64,000 nucleotides of DNA from Kordia algicida. Its GTDB lineage: Bacteria > Bacteroidota > Bacteroidia > Flavobacteriales > Flavobacteriaceae. The notes under the pieces were generated by a model that worked only from the letters and a program-made list of their open reading frames with translations, had not been told where the DNA came from and ran no database searches. Of this stretch, positions 33,026-41,795 are shown piece by piece (position 1 is the first letter of the stretch; each line of letters begins with the position of its first letter). The stretch is taken from assembly GCF_051013375.1 (NCBI RefSeq), contig NZ_CP142125.1; one strand, written 5' to 3'. Both the position numbers and the translations under genes were made by a program.

Positions 33026-33259
33026 TTAAGCATCACAAGGTGCATTTATAGATTGTTGACATCCTAAATCCCAAGATGGCTCACATTCACAAGCAGTATA
33101 CAATTCGCTATACCAAGTACATTGATAAATGTCATAGGTAAATACACATTCTTTTATGTTTCTTGATAGTGGAATTGGAAAAGGTCCTTGTGCGCCTCCG
33201 TTTAGCTTTGATACAGATGCTTTTTTAAGCGATAATGATTTTAGTTTCTTTTTTTTCAT
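33026..33259 (-). CDS. Class I lanthipeptide-like precursor peptide, orphan
   Basis: 77 residues. The leader is Lys/Ser/Leu-rich and ends in a double-glycine site (KKASVSKLNGG, cleavage after residue 22), typical of Bacteroidetes lanthipeptide-like precursors. The core is about 55 residues with six cysteines, three serines and three threonines, and motifs CVFTYDIYQC and CECEPSWDLGC. No dehydratase, cyclase or peptidase-transporter gene is in the window, so the modification enzymes would have to be elsewhere. It sits alone, 30 bp from the MITE, with its start preceded by an A+T-rich promoter region. Confidence 0.7.
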   Translation of the reverse strand: MKKKKLKSLSLKKASVSKLNGGAQGPFPIPLSRNIKECVFTYDIYQCTWYSELYTACECEPSWDLGCQQSINAPCDA

Positions 33260-33430
33260 GATTATAGTTTTTGATTACGATTTGAAAAGTTAGGAAAATA
33301 TAAAGTAGGTAAATTACGGTTTTACCTTACTTAACAATTGTGTGTCAGTGAGTTGTGAGGTTATTTGATAACAGACAAGGAATGATCTCTAAAAAATCCG
33401 TAATTTTAAAATCTAAAATTCTAAATGACA

Positions 33431-33973
33431 ATGGCGATACAAAAACCGTTTAATCTCAATCAATGGATTGAAGAAAATAGAGATTTATTAAAACCTCCTG
33501 TAGCTAATAAAAATTTGTACAAAGAAGCAGGCGATTATATTGTGATGATTGTTGGTGGTCCAAACGCTAGAAAAGATTACCATTACAATGAAACCGAAGA
33601 ATTGTTTTATCAGTTGGAAGGAAATATTGAAGTTCATGTCCAAGAAGATGGCGAGAAAAAAACCATGAAATTAGGTCCTGGCGATATGTATTTGCATCCT
33701 GCTGGCGTGCCACATTCTCCTGTGCGTTTTGAAAATTCTATTGGCTTGGTGGTAGAGCGCAAACGAAAAGGAACAGATTTAATGGATGGTTTGCAATGGT
33801 ATTGTGATCATTGTAATCATAAACTGCATGAAGTACGATTTCCACTGAACGATGTAGAAAAAGATTTTCTAGGACATTTTAAAGATTTTTACGCTTCTAA
33901 AGAATTGCTTACTTGTGATAATTGCGGACACGTAATGCCAGTAGATGAACGATTTACCGCAGATGAAGCTTAA
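33431..33973 (+). CDS. nbaC: 3-hydroxyanthranilate 3,4-dioxygenase
   Basis: 180 residues from the ATG at 33431 (an ATG two codons upstream is also possible). A cupin that opens the ring of 3-hydroxyanthranilate with O2, in the kynurenine route of tryptophan breakdown and of NAD synthesis. Fe ligands are H51, E57 (YHYNETEE) and H95 (PAGVPHSPVRF); the C-terminal rubredoxin-like Fe site is CDHC (125-128) and CDNC (162-165). It overlaps the following lipoprotein gene by 11 bp. Other kynurenine genes are not in the window. Confidence 0.95.
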   Translation: MAIQKPFNLNQWIEENRDLLKPPVANKNLYKEAGDYIVMIVGGPNARKDYHYNETEELFYQLEGNIEVHVQEDGEKKTMKLGPGDMYLHPAGVPHSPVRFENSIGLVVERKRKGTDLMDGLQWYCDHCNHKLHEVRFPLNDVEKDFLGHFKDFYASKELLTCDNCGHVMPVDERFTADEA

Positions 33974-34685
33974 GCTTGTTTGTATAGCGATCATTTTTGG
34001 AACTTTTGTATTTTCATGCGAATCGAAACTTTCTGCAGAAGCGATTGTAGAAAAATCTCTGAAAGAAGCTCATGGAGGAAAAGCGCAATGGGAAGCACAT
34101 AAAGTTTTGAGGTATGAAAAATCAACAACATTGTACGACAGTTCTGGAAAAATAACACTTGAAAAAAAGCAAACTTTTCACAATACATTGCAACCTGAGT
34201 TTACCTCAAAAGTAATTTGGAAAGAAAATGATGAAGAACATCGCATTGTTTTTGACGGTGAAGAAATATACGTATTTATTGATGGTTTTCAGGTAACTGA
34301 TGATGAAAAAGTCGCGAAAGCTCACAAAGAAATTATGGGCGCACACTATGTATTTTGGCAACCTTATAAATTAGCAACCGACGATGTTTCGTTATCATCA
34401 GAAGGAAAAGTAAAACTAGATGATGGAAGTGAAGCGTATAAAATAAAAGCGGTGTATCCTGATAGCGAAACGATTTGGTGGTATTATTTTGATACAGAAA
34501 CATTTCAACTCAAAGAAAATTTAGTCAAACACGGAAAAACCTACAGTCAAATAAAAAACTTACAGCACGAAGCGAAAACAGGATTGTTTTTAAACAAAGA
34601 ACGAAAGAGTTATATGATTGATAGTACTAAAAATCAAAAATACCTTCGCGCACATTATCAGTACAACATTCTAGAATTGAAATGA
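33963..34685 (+). CDS. Lipoprotein with LolA-like fold (DUF6503-type)
   Basis: 240 residues from the ATG at 33963, chosen because it gives a lipoprotein signal (MKLKLVCIAIIFGTFVFSCE, lipobox FSC) right after the start. The rest is beta-strand rich with a pattern like LolA/LolB or outer-membrane lipoprotein-sorting proteins: AHGGKAQWEAHKVLRYEKST, IVFDGEEIYVFIDGF and a C-terminal helix-strand tail. Its ATG lies inside the last codons of nbaC, so translation is coupled. Function unknown. Confidence 0.65.
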   Translation: MKLKLVCIAIIFGTFVFSCESKLSAEAIVEKSLKEAHGGKAQWEAHKVLRYEKSTTLYDSSGKITLEKKQTFHNTLQPEFTSKVIWKENDEEHRIVFDGEEIYVFIDGFQVTDDEKVAKAHKEIMGAHYVFWQPYKLATDDVSLSSEGKVKLDDGSEAYKIKAVYPDSETIWWYYFDTETFQLKENLVKHGKTYSQIKNLQHEAKTGLFLNKERKSYMIDSTKNQKYLRAHYQYNILELK

Positions 34686-34772
34686 TAAACAGATTATTCA
34701 CGAATGAAGATTGCTAGAATTATGCTATCTTCGCAAAAATTTAACAAAAGAACTAAAAAAAGTTATAAATAA

Positions 34773-36326
34773 ATGGGAGCAGTAACTACTGATTTTGGAA
34801 TCAAAGAAGCTTTAGAAACACTTGGCTTAAAAGATATAAATGAAGGAACATCAACAGGTTCAAACAATTTCTCAAACGGAGAATTGATCGAATCCTATTC
34901 TCCAGTAGATGGAAAATTGATTGGAAAAGTAAAATCGACTACAAAAGAAGATTATGAAAAAGTGATGGAAGCTGCCACTTCAGCTTTTAAAACTTGGAGA
35001 ACGATGCCAGCGCCACAACGTGGAGAAGTAGTGCGTCAGTTTGGAGAAAAATTAAGAGAGAAAAAAGAAGCACTTGGAAAATTGGTTTCTTATGAAATGG
35101 GGAAATCTTACCAAGAAGGTTTAGGAGAAGTTCAAGAAATGATTGATATCTGCGACTTTGCAGTTGGATTATCACGTCAGCTCCACGGACTTACGATGCA
35201 TTCAGAGCGTCCAGGACACAGAATGTATGAGCAATATCATCCACTTGGAGTTGTAGGAATTATTTCTGCATTCAATTTCCCAGTAGCGGTTTGGGCATGG
35301 AATACAGCATTAGCTTGGATTTGTGGTGATGTATGTGTGTGGAAACCATCTGAAAAGACACCAATGTGTGGAGTTGCATGCCAAAATATTGCAGCTGAGG
35401 TTTTTGCTGAAAACGACTTGCCAGAAGGAATTTGCTGTTTGGTAAACGGAGATTATAAAGTAGGTGAGTACCTTTCTAAAGATACACGTATTCCTTTAGT
35501 TTCTGCAACAGGTTCAACGCGTATGGGTAAAATTGTTGCCAAAGAAGTAGCAGGACGTTTAGGAAAATCGTTATTAGAATTAGGCGGAAACAACGCAATT
35601 ATTGTAACGCCTGATGCAGATATAAAAATGACCGTAATCGGAGCTGTTTTTGGAGCTGTTGGAACGGCTGGACAACGTTGTACATCAACTAGAAGATTGA
35701 TTATTCACGATTCAATTTATGACAAGGTAAAAGATGCAGTTGTTGCGGCGTACGGACAGTTGCGTATTGGAAATCCACTTGATGAAAACAATCATGTTGG
35801 ACCATTAATTGACAAAGATGCGGTAAAAATGTATGAAGCGGCACTTGAAAAAGTTGTTGCTGAAGGCGGAAATATTGTTGTTGAAGGTGGTGTTTTGGAA
35901 GGAGAAGGTTATGAAAGTGGTTGTTACGTAAAACCAGCAATTGCAGAAGCAGAGAATTCTTTTGAAATTGTGCAGCATGAAACATTTGCTCCCGTTTTAT
36001 ACTTACTAAAATACAGCGGAAGTATTGAAAATGCTATTGAAGTTCAAAATAGTGTTGCACAAGGATTATCGTCTGCGGTAATGACGAATAATTTGCGTGA
36101 AGCAGAACGTTTCTTAAGTCACGCAGGATCTGATTGCGGAATTGCCAATGTAAACATTGGAACGTCTGGAGCAGAAATTGGTGGTGCTTTTGGTGGAGAA
36201 AAAGAAACTGGAGGCGGACGCGAATCAGGATCTGATGCTTGGAAAATTTACATGCGTAGACAAACAAATACAATTAATTACACTACAGAATTGCCATTGG
36301 CGCAAGGAATTAAGTTTGATTTGTAA
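34773..36326 (+). CDS. Aldehyde dehydrogenase, ALDH7 (alpha-aminoadipic semialdehyde) type
   Basis: 517 residues. NAD-dependent dehydrogenase with oxyanion-hole N168 (AFNFPVAVW), general base E269 (LLELGGNNA) and catalytic C303 (GTAGQRCTSTRRL). The GGGRESGSDAWKIYMRRQTNT C-terminal region is typical of the ALDH7 (antiquitin) group, which oxidises alpha-aminoadipate semialdehyde in lysine breakdown; other aldehydes are possible. It follows nbaC and the lipoprotein by 87 bp, with a weak -7 like box TATCTTCG at 34725. The lipoprotein gene ends with a stop and no terminator before it. Confidence 0.9.
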   Translation: MGAVTTDFGIKEALETLGLKDINEGTSTGSNNFSNGELIESYSPVDGKLIGKVKSTTKEDYEKVMEAATSAFKTWRTMPAPQRGEVVRQFGEKLREKKEALGKLVSYEMGKSYQEGLGEVQEMIDICDFAVGLSRQLHGLTMHSERPGHRMYEQYHPLGVVGIISAFNFPVAVWAWNTALAWICGDVCVWKPSEKTPMCGVACQNIAAEVFAENDLPEGICCLVNGDYKVGEYLSKDTRIPLVSATGSTRMGKIVAKEVAGRLGKSLLELGGNNAIIVTPDADIKMTVIGAVFGAVGTAGQRCTSTRRLIIHDSIYDKVKDAVVAAYGQLRIGNPLDENNHVGPLIDKDAVKMYEAALEKVVAEGGNIVVEGGVLEGEGYESGCYVKPAIAEAENSFEIVQHETFAPVLYLLKYSGSIENAIEVQNSVAQGLSSAVMTNNLREAERFLSHAGSDCGIANVNIGTSGAEIGGAFGGEKETGGGRESGSDAWKIYMRRQTNTINYTTELPLAQGIKFDL

Positions 36327-36348
36327 AAAAGATTAATACAAAACTCAA

Positions 36349-36378
36349 AAAACTCGCTTCTTTTGGAGCGAGTTTTTT
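36349..36378 (+). terminator. Rho-independent terminator after the ALDH gene
   Basis: AAACTCGCT (36350-36358) pairs with AGCGAGTTT (36367-36375), then a T run. It ends the ALDH transcript 25-50 bp after the stop. Confidence 0.85.
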
Positions 36379-36438
36379 TATGGTTTTTATTGAAAGATTG
36401 AAGTATTTAAAAATTCTGTTTCCTTTCGAATTTCTGAA

Positions 36439-36609
36439 CGTCAATTCGAGTGGATTTGCATAGCAAATTTGTATTTCGACTGCGCTCAACAGAGCTATCG
36501 AGAAGTACTTTAAAAACATTAAATCCTTTCGGATATCAAAGTGGCTTTCGATACAAAATTCTTTCATTTCGACTCAGCTCAATGTGCAGAATTTCATTCG
36601 ATCTGACGC
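36439..36609. repeat. Long palindromic repeat with TTCGACTGCGCTCAAC inserts
   Basis: Left end CGTCAATTCGAGTGG and right end CATTCGATCTGACG are inverted. Inside are TTTCGACTGCGCTCAACAGA, TATCGAGAAGTAC and TTTCGACTCAGCTCAATGTG. Same family as 41511-41674 and, more distantly, 8171-8293. Non-coding. Confidence 0.7.
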
Positions 36610-36689
36610 TTTGTAATTTGAAGTAGAGTAGTTTAAAAAAAATCAAAAAAAAGAATTCAAAGAGATTCCTATTTACAAAGTAACAATTC

Positions 36690-36759
36690 TAAAAGCAAAG
36701 CGCTCTAAAAGGCTAAGCCGATCTCAAAGCGAAGCGGTCAAACAGCAAAGCGATCTAAC
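36690..36759 (-). repeat. Gene-3'-end repeat array after the desaturase gene
   Basis: Minus strand from the stop: TTAGATCGCTTTGCTGTTTG, then ACCGCTTCGCTTTGAGATCG and GCCTTTTAGAGCGCTTTGC. These are TTAGA(T/C)CGCTTCGCTT-type units, like those after dinB. Confidence 0.6.
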
Positions 36760-37758
36760 CTAAAGCATTCCATTCGCTTCAACCCATTTAAATTTTGTCA
36801 TATCTTCCGGAATCGCTACACGATCGGCAATACGTGCCATACGATCTGGTAATTTCATTACATAATCACGCGCTTTTTCCGCTTTAGCAGTCAAATCATT
36901 TAACTTATCAATTTCCCAATATGAAATCAACTTTCGCATAATGTCAATATAATCGTGCGTTGTGTACACGCCTAAACGTTGTGCCGCATTTGAAAAATTT
37001 TCAAAAGCAGTTCCAATCGCTTCTCCTGATTCGCGAACAAACTGTGCTGGCATCACGATTTTTTTACGCATCATATCTTCAAAAGCCAACATCATTTCAC
37101 TTGGATCGTACTTTAAAATTGTTTTTACAAATTCGCGGTAAGCCAAATGATGACGCATTTCATCACCCGCAATAATATTACACATTTTGCTAAGTAATTT
37201 ATTGCCTTGTTTCTTTGCCAACAATCCAACACGCTTATGCGAAACGTTGGTTGCCAATTCTTGAAAGCTTGTGTATACAAAGTTTCTGTAAGGATCGTTT
37301 GCCGTTCCAATATCAAATCCGTCGTTGATAAGATGTTGCGTCGTTATTTCTATTTCGCGCATGTTTACGCGACCTGATAAGTATAAATATTTGTTTAAAA
37401 CATCTCCGTGACGATTTTCTTCACCTGTCCAATGACGAATCCATTTCGACCAGCCATTTCCACCATTTTCTGCATGTTGATTGATTCCTTCTACATCCAT
37501 TAACCACGATTCGTATGTTGGTAATGCTTCTTCCGTAATGGTATCTCCAACCAAAACAACCCAAAAGTCATATCCTAATTCTTTGGCTTCTTCACGAATT
37601 TGATGTACTTCATCAAAGAAATTTTCTCCTTGTGAATCTGGCAAAAAATCTGTGGGTTGCCATATTTTCTCTGGCGGAATTAAGTATTTTTCCATGAAAC
37701 TATCGATTTCTTTTTCAATAGTTTGCATGACTTCTAAACGTATATTTTTTAAAGACAT
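36760..37758 (-). CDS. Acyl-ACP desaturase
   Basis: 332 residues, soluble di-iron fatty acid desaturase (FA_desaturase type 2). Iron ligands appear in the two EExxH-type motifs, WTGEENRHGDV (E114, H117) and AGDEMRHHLAYRE (E200, H203), plus E167 in FQELATNVSH. It introduces double bonds into acyl-ACP, which adjusts membrane fluidity. Single gene with a promoter at 37781-37788 on the minus strand and the repeat array right after the stop; divergent regulation with NAMPT is excluded because both face left. Confidence 0.93.
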   Translation of the reverse strand: MSLKNIRLEVMQTIEKEIDSFMEKYLIPPEKIWQPTDFLPDSQGENFFDEVHQIREEAKELGYDFWVVLVGDTITEEALPTYESWLMDVEGINQHAENGGNGWSKWIRHWTGEENRHGDVLNKYLYLSGRVNMREIEITTQHLINDGFDIGTANDPYRNFVYTSFQELATNVSHKRVGLLAKKQGNKLLSKMCNIIAGDEMRHHLAYREFVKTILKYDPSEMMLAFEDMMRKKIVMPAQFVRESGEAIGTAFENFSNAAQRLGVYTTHDYIDIMRKLISYWEIDKLNDLTAKAEKARDYVMKLPDRMARIADRVAIPEDMTKFKWVEANGML

Positions 37759-37780
37759 TGATGGTTGTTTAATAATGTTG

Positions 37781-37788
37781 CAAAAGTA
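37781..37788 (-). promoter_or_regulatory. -7 element TACTTTTG for the desaturase
   Basis: On the minus strand TACTTTTG matches TAnnTTTG, 23 bp before the ATG at 37758. The space between the NAMPT stop (37792) and this gene is only 33 bp, so the promoter sits in the intergenic gap and the -33 part would be inside the NAMPT gene. Confidence 0.5.
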
Positions 37789-37791
37789 CCA

Positions 37792-39285
37792 TTAAATATC
37801 TACAATAGCCTCAGTTTTTAAAGAATTAACATCTTTCAGCGATTTTGAAAGTATTGTCCGAATGTCTTGTAATGATTGTTCTTTCAATAGTTTTCCATTC
37901 TTAAAAATCGTACTTAGCAAACCTTGTTTTTCTTCTTCAACAGTACATTCGTCTTTTAAAGTAATTTGACCATTTTCCATAAAAAGTTGCATCAATCCTT
38001 TTGCAGATTTTTTAGTACCATCATCCGTAATTGGATCTTTAAAAATAGCGCGTCCTTTACCATGTACTTCTACATACGTAGCTTTCATTGCAAAACCAAA
38101 CGTATCTCGTGTGTTGTATTGATAGGTAAAACTTCCAATTCCCAACACGACATTTGTAGAAGCAAATCCTTTTTCTTTTAAGCGTTCACAAATTTGAGTT
38201 GCCCTTTCAATCGTGATGCTATCGCCGTAAATAGCACCAATTTTAGGGTTCAAAACTTTATATCCTTGTGCGTTTAGGCTTCCGCCGAATTCGTCCCACA
38301 ACAATTCAATGACACCTTTTGCAATGGTTTCGTCTTCGTGCTCGCAACCGCAAATAATGTCTACAGGATTTCCAGAATCGGGACGAATCACGAGTTTTCC
38401 ATCACGTTCTAAAATTTCATCTTTGAGTTGTGGCAAATAGTTGGTAAGTACTTTCCATAAATCCCACGTATCAGAAACTATGGAGAGAATTCCCGTAGGA
38501 TAGGTTTTTAGCAAACGTCTAAACGTTTCTATTTCGTCATCTTTGCTTCCTGCACACATGACACTGTGTTCGGTAGCATTTACGCTTCCAATAACCAATT
38601 CTTTTGTAACATCGGTGTTGTAATATTTTTCAAGATTGATGGCAACGGGCAACGTGTCACTTCCTGTAAAAGACAATGCATGTCCCATGCCGCTCAAGAA
38701 AGCTGATTCGATTCCCGACATGCCACGCATGGAAAAATCGTGTCCTTGCCAGTTGATAAAGTCTAGATTTTCCTTGTCCGTTTCTTGCGCATATTTCGTT
38801 AAAATAGTTTTGTATTGTTTTGCAATGGTAGCAGAAGTACACGGTTGCCAAATGATATTTGAAAGTAGTGTTTCCAAGTAATTGGTAATCCAGAAAAACT
38901 CTGGAAGTGTATTTACAATCGTAAACATTGGCACACGAATAGGAACGGAAGTTCCTTCTGGCAAAGCTTTAATTTCAATAGGTAAGTAACCCAAATCGTG
39001 TAAATCTTCGATGTGAGAAACATTGTAATTGATTCCTAAATAATGATCGACGTATTTTTTATATTCAGCAACAACTTGTGCTTTTGGTTGGTTGAAGAAT
39101 TCGGTATTAAATTGTTTGATAAGGTATTCTTTGATGAAGTATTGCAAGCCGAAAAAGACGACTTCGTTCGTACCTTCAATTCTACTTTTTCGAGGTGTCC
39201 AATTCGAGTACACTTTAGTCGTTCCTTGCGGATATTGTTCTTTGTGTCCGAGTTTGTAACCATCTGTCAGCAATAATGGATTCAT
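37792..39285 (-). CDS. nadV: Nicotinamide phosphoribosyltransferase (NAMPT)
   Basis: 497 residues, the length of NAMPT/NadV. It makes NMN from nicotinamide and PRPP, the salvage route to NAD. Family signatures: LLLTDGYKLGHKEQYP at the start, YSNWTPRKSRIEG, WQGHDFSMRGMSG, VSDTWDLWKVLTNYLP, IRPDSGNPVDIICG and GIGSFTYQYNTRDTFGFAMK. It is close to nbaC, another NAD-related gene 4 kb away. A palindrome overlapping its promoter suggests repressor control. Confidence 0.93.
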   Translation of the reverse strand: MNPLLLTDGYKLGHKEQYPQGTTKVYSNWTPRKSRIEGTNEVVFFGLQYFIKEYLIKQFNTEFFNQPKAQVVAEYKKYVDHYLGINYNVSHIEDLHDLGYLPIEIKALPEGTSVPIRVPMFTIVNTLPEFFWITNYLETLLSNIIWQPCTSATIAKQYKTILTKYAQETDKENLDFINWQGHDFSMRGMSGIESAFLSGMGHALSFTGSDTLPVAINLEKYYNTDVTKELVIGSVNATEHSVMCAGSKDDEIETFRRLLKTYPTGILSIVSDTWDLWKVLTNYLPQLKDEILERDGKLVIRPDSGNPVDIICGCEHEDETIAKGVIELLWDEFGGSLNAQGYKVLNPKIGAIYGDSITIERATQICERLKEKGFASTNVVLGIGSFTYQYNTRDTFGFAMKATYVEVHGKGRAIFKDPITDDGTKKSAKGLMQLFMENGQITLKDECTVEEEKQGLLSTIFKNGKLLKEQSLQDIRTILSKSLKDVNSLKTEAIVDI

Positions 39286-39299
39286 AAGAAATATTATTT

Positions 39300-39322
39300 T
39301 GCGTTAAATATACGCAAATATA
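39300..39322 (-). promoter_or_regulatory. NAMPT promoter with overlapping palindromic operator
   Basis: On the minus strand TATATTTG (39315-39322) matches the -7 consensus, about 30 bp before the ATG at 39285. It abuts TGCGT-N7-ACGCA (39300-39316), a palindrome with perfect 5-bp arms. NAD salvage genes in many bacteria are controlled by NrtR-type repressors; whether this is such a site is not known. Confidence 0.45.
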
Positions 39323-39486
39323 ATTTTTTTTTTTTGAAACTGGCAAATAAATTGTGATTTTATTCGGTGAAAAGATAGGGATTTGAACTTGAGGTTGAAA
39401 CTGAAACTGAATTTGAAGTCGAACTTTTTCCCGACAGCAAAGCCATCAAAAATAACTATCTTGCCATTTCACAAAAAAGTAAATAT

Positions 39487-40008
39487 ATGAGTTATATAAT
39501 GGTTGATATAGAATCTGATGGACCCATTCCGGGAGACTATTCTATGATATGTTTTGGAGCTGTTTTGGTGGATGAGAAACTCGATAGGACTTTTTATGGA
39601 GCATTAAAGCCAATTTCCGAACGGTTTGATCCGACTGCGTTGTCTATTTCAGGGTTTTCACGTGAAGAAACGCTTGAATTTGACGATCCGAAAACTGTAA
39701 TGAACGATTTTAAAGTGTGGATTGAAGAAAACTCAAAAGGAAAACCTGTTTTTATCAGTGATAATAATGGTTTTGATTGGATGTTTATTTGCTGGTACTT
39801 TCATCATTTTATTGGCGAAAATCCGTTTGGTTATTCTTCACGAAGACTTGCTGATTTATATTGCGGAATGGAGAAAGATACCTTCGCCAAGTGGAAACAT
39901 TTGCGTAAAACTGTGCATACACACAATCCTGTTGATGACGCTATGGGAAATGCAGAAGTATTGCTGATGATGAAAAATGAAATGGATTTAAAGATTAGCT
40001 TGAAGTAG
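39487..40008 (+). CDS. DEDDh-type 3'-5' exonuclease
   Basis: 173 residues. Exonuclease (RNase T/oligoribonuclease-like) fold: MVDIESDGP with the first acidic pair D7 and E9, SDNNGFDWMFICWYFH in the second motif, and the C-terminal HNPVDDAMGNAE with the DEDDh His and Asp. It should degrade short RNA or DNA from the 3' end. No signal peptide. It is an isolated gene between NAMPT (divergent) and a convergent glycosyltransferase. Confidence 0.85.
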   Translation: MSYIMVDIESDGPIPGDYSMICFGAVLVDEKLDRTFYGALKPISERFDPTALSISGFSREETLEFDDPKTVMNDFKVWIEENSKGKPVFISDNNGFDWMFICWYFHHFIGENPFGYSSRRLADLYCGMEKDTFAKWKHLRKTVHTHNPVDDAMGNAEVLLMMKNEMDLKISLK

Positions 40009-40120
40009 GTTTTTAATTTGAAGATTTGAAAATATATCAATGTGATAATTGACTTCGAAATTCGTGTATTCATGGTGAAAAATAGCAAAAGTAAATACAC
40101 AACAGCAAGTAACAATTTAA

Positions 40121-40190
40121 CATCTCGTGAGCTACGCTCGGTATCTACGATAATGCTCGATGTGAGATTTAGAATATGAACATCAAGAAT
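40121..40190 (-). repeat. Palindromic repeat after the glycosyltransferase gene
   Basis: CATCTCGTGAGCTACGCTCGGTATC and an inverted TCGATGTGAG flank a short loop. The last sense codons and stop of the glycosyltransferase (SLRS*) are themselves encoded by a TTAGA..CGCTTCG-type unit at 40191-40205, showing that this repeat has become the gene end. Confidence 0.5.
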
Positions 40191-41399
40191 CTAAGAACGA
40201 AGCGACTTTAAAACGCCCACATTTTTTCTAGCGATAATCGCATCAAATTGTTCCAAATACATATCTGTAATACGTTCCATAGGAAAGGCAGTAGCAGCTT
40301 TGTAATTCGTTTTTCCAAGTGAAACTCTGTACGCGTCGTTGGTTACAATGGCTTCAATGGCGTTTGCTAAACTATCTACACTTGTTGGTTCAAAGAATTC
40401 GCCTTGGTAACCTTCATCTTTCACTAACAAAGCCAAGTCGCCCAAATCTGGCATCACAACTGCTTTTCCGTAACTTCCAGCTTGATGCAATACGCCCGAA
40501 CTTCCCGTAGTAGCTGTGTACGGAAAAACCACAACTGCACTTTCGTTGAATAATGGTGCGACATCAGTTTCTTCCACATATCCTGTGAATGTCAATTGCG
40601 GAACATGTTTGTATTGTTCCTGTACGTTTGCCAAATATCCTGGCACATTTGGATTGTCGGTTCCTGCGATGACAATTTCTAAATTGAGTCCTGAAGACTT
40701 TCTAACTTTTTCAACGGCTTCAATCATCTTTTCTACTTTTTTGTAAGTTCCAAATTTACCAAACGTCATCACTTTTAATGGTCCATCAGGCAAATCGAAA
40801 GATGGCGTTGAAGCAATTTCAAACGTTCCATGCGGAATCATTGTTACGTTATCAGTTAAATATTTTGCTTCCAATACATCAACATATTTTTGCATCGTTA
40901 CGGCAACTGTATCAGCTTTCAATAATAATTTTGTCAAGCTTGTACCAATAAAATTATAGGCTTTTTGTAAGAGTTTATTTGACGTAAAACCAGCACTTCC
41001 TAAATCGACTTCTTCCAAGATATTATGTAATAAAACGATGTTTGGAATGTTTTTGAGTGAGCAAATCCACGGAAGCATCAATCCTAAGGCAGCAGCCACT
41101 TTTTTGTCACCAAATTTCATAAACTGCAAGTTGAATAAAACCGCATCAGGTTGCGTTTGATTGATTGCTTTGGTTACTGAAAAGATGTTTTTGTAGCTAT
41201 TAAATTTCCAGCATTCTTTCACTGTGATATTACAACCAGCTTCCGAAAAATTCAAATCTTTTGCTTCTGGTGTTTCATCGGTTAATAAAATAAGTTCTGT
41301 AATGTTTTCCTTTTGGCGAAAGCTTTTTACTAAGTGATACGCGTATTCGTTTAAGGTTACTTTACTTGGTGGAAATGCAGTTACGATTGCTAGTTTCAT
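40191..41399 (-). CDS. Glycosyltransferase, family 4-like
   Basis: 402 residues, GT-B fold. N-terminal acceptor half begins MKLAIVTAFPPSKVTLNEYA; the donor half has VMTFGKFGTYKKVEKMIEAV, IVIAGTDNPNVPGY, LTFTGYVEET and FPYTATTGSSGVLHQAGSYG, the nucleotide-sugar loop. It is expected to add a sugar to a surface polysaccharide or glycolipid. Its promoter carries a -7 box and a 21-bp-phased direct repeat shared with three other genes here. It lies near a flippase and a TPR/outer-membrane protein. Confidence 0.85.
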   Translation of the reverse strand: MKLAIVTAFPPSKVTLNEYAYHLVKSFRQKENITELILLTDETPEAKDLNFSEAGCNITVKECWKFNSYKNIFSVTKAINQTQPDAVLFNLQFMKFGDKKVAAALGLMLPWICSLKNIPNIVLLHNILEEVDLGSAGFTSNKLLQKAYNFIGTSLTKLLLKADTVAVTMQKYVDVLEAKYLTDNVTMIPHGTFEIASTPSFDLPDGPLKVMTFGKFGTYKKVEKMIEAVEKVRKSSGLNLEIVIAGTDNPNVPGYLANVQEQYKHVPQLTFTGYVEETDVAPLFNESAVVVFPYTATTGSSGVLHQAGSYGKAVVMPDLGDLALLVKDEGYQGEFFEPTSVDSLANAIEAIVTNDAYRVSLGKTNYKAATAFPMERITDMYLEQFDAIIARKNVGVLKSLRS

Positions 41400-41423
41400 G
41401 ATGTATTCATTTTAATTACAGGA

Positions 41424-41490
41424 CAAATTTGCGCTTTAAACATGTGAAAAATAGGCGAGTTGTGCTGAAATGCGATTATGTTGCGACGAA
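41424..41490 (-). promoter_or_regulatory. Glycosyltransferase promoter with 21-bp-phased direct repeat (site 1)
   Basis: A -7-like CAAATTTG lies at 41424-41431. Upstream on the minus strand, TTGTGCTGAA (41460-41469 on the plus strand) and TTGCGACGAA (41481-41490) are direct repeats 21 bp apart, 7 of 10 positions equal. Same geometry as at 43679, 49929 and 57410. Confidence 0.5.
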
Positions 41491-41510
41491 CGGAAAGAGT
41501 GTTTAGATTT

Positions 41511-41674
41511 CATTTCGACTCCGCTCAATGTGAAGTGTTTTTTTGATGGAATCAAGACTTTTAGAACCAAGATTCAGGACTTGTTCGAATAGTATTTTTG
41601 TGTATATAAGAATCTATTTCCGTTCAAAGTAGATCTCGATATAATTTTCTGTCGAAAATTACTTGATCTGACGG
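41511..41674. repeat. Long palindromic repeat, TTTCGACTCCGCTCAATGTG family
   Basis: Contains TTTCGACTCCGCTCAATGTG and ends in CTTGATCTGACGG, with an inner TCTCGATATAATTTTC; closest to 36439-36609. Non-coding; lies between the glycosyltransferase and flippase genes. Confidence 0.65.
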
Positions 41675-41741
41675 TTTTTGGAGAATAATAAATGAGATAA
41701 TATTAATTTTTAGTGGTGAAATAGCTATAAAGGAGAAAACC

Positions 41742-41749
41742 TATTTTTG
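41742..41749 (+). promoter_or_regulatory. -7 element TATTTTTG before a small ORF
   Basis: TATTTTTG fits the -7 consensus; a second near match GATATTTG follows at 41761. They lie 47 and 28 bp before the GTG of a 44-codon ORF at 41796. Confidence 0.4.
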
Positions 41750-41795
41750 ATATTGAGTTAGATATTTGCATAATATAAATTAAAAATAAGATAAT

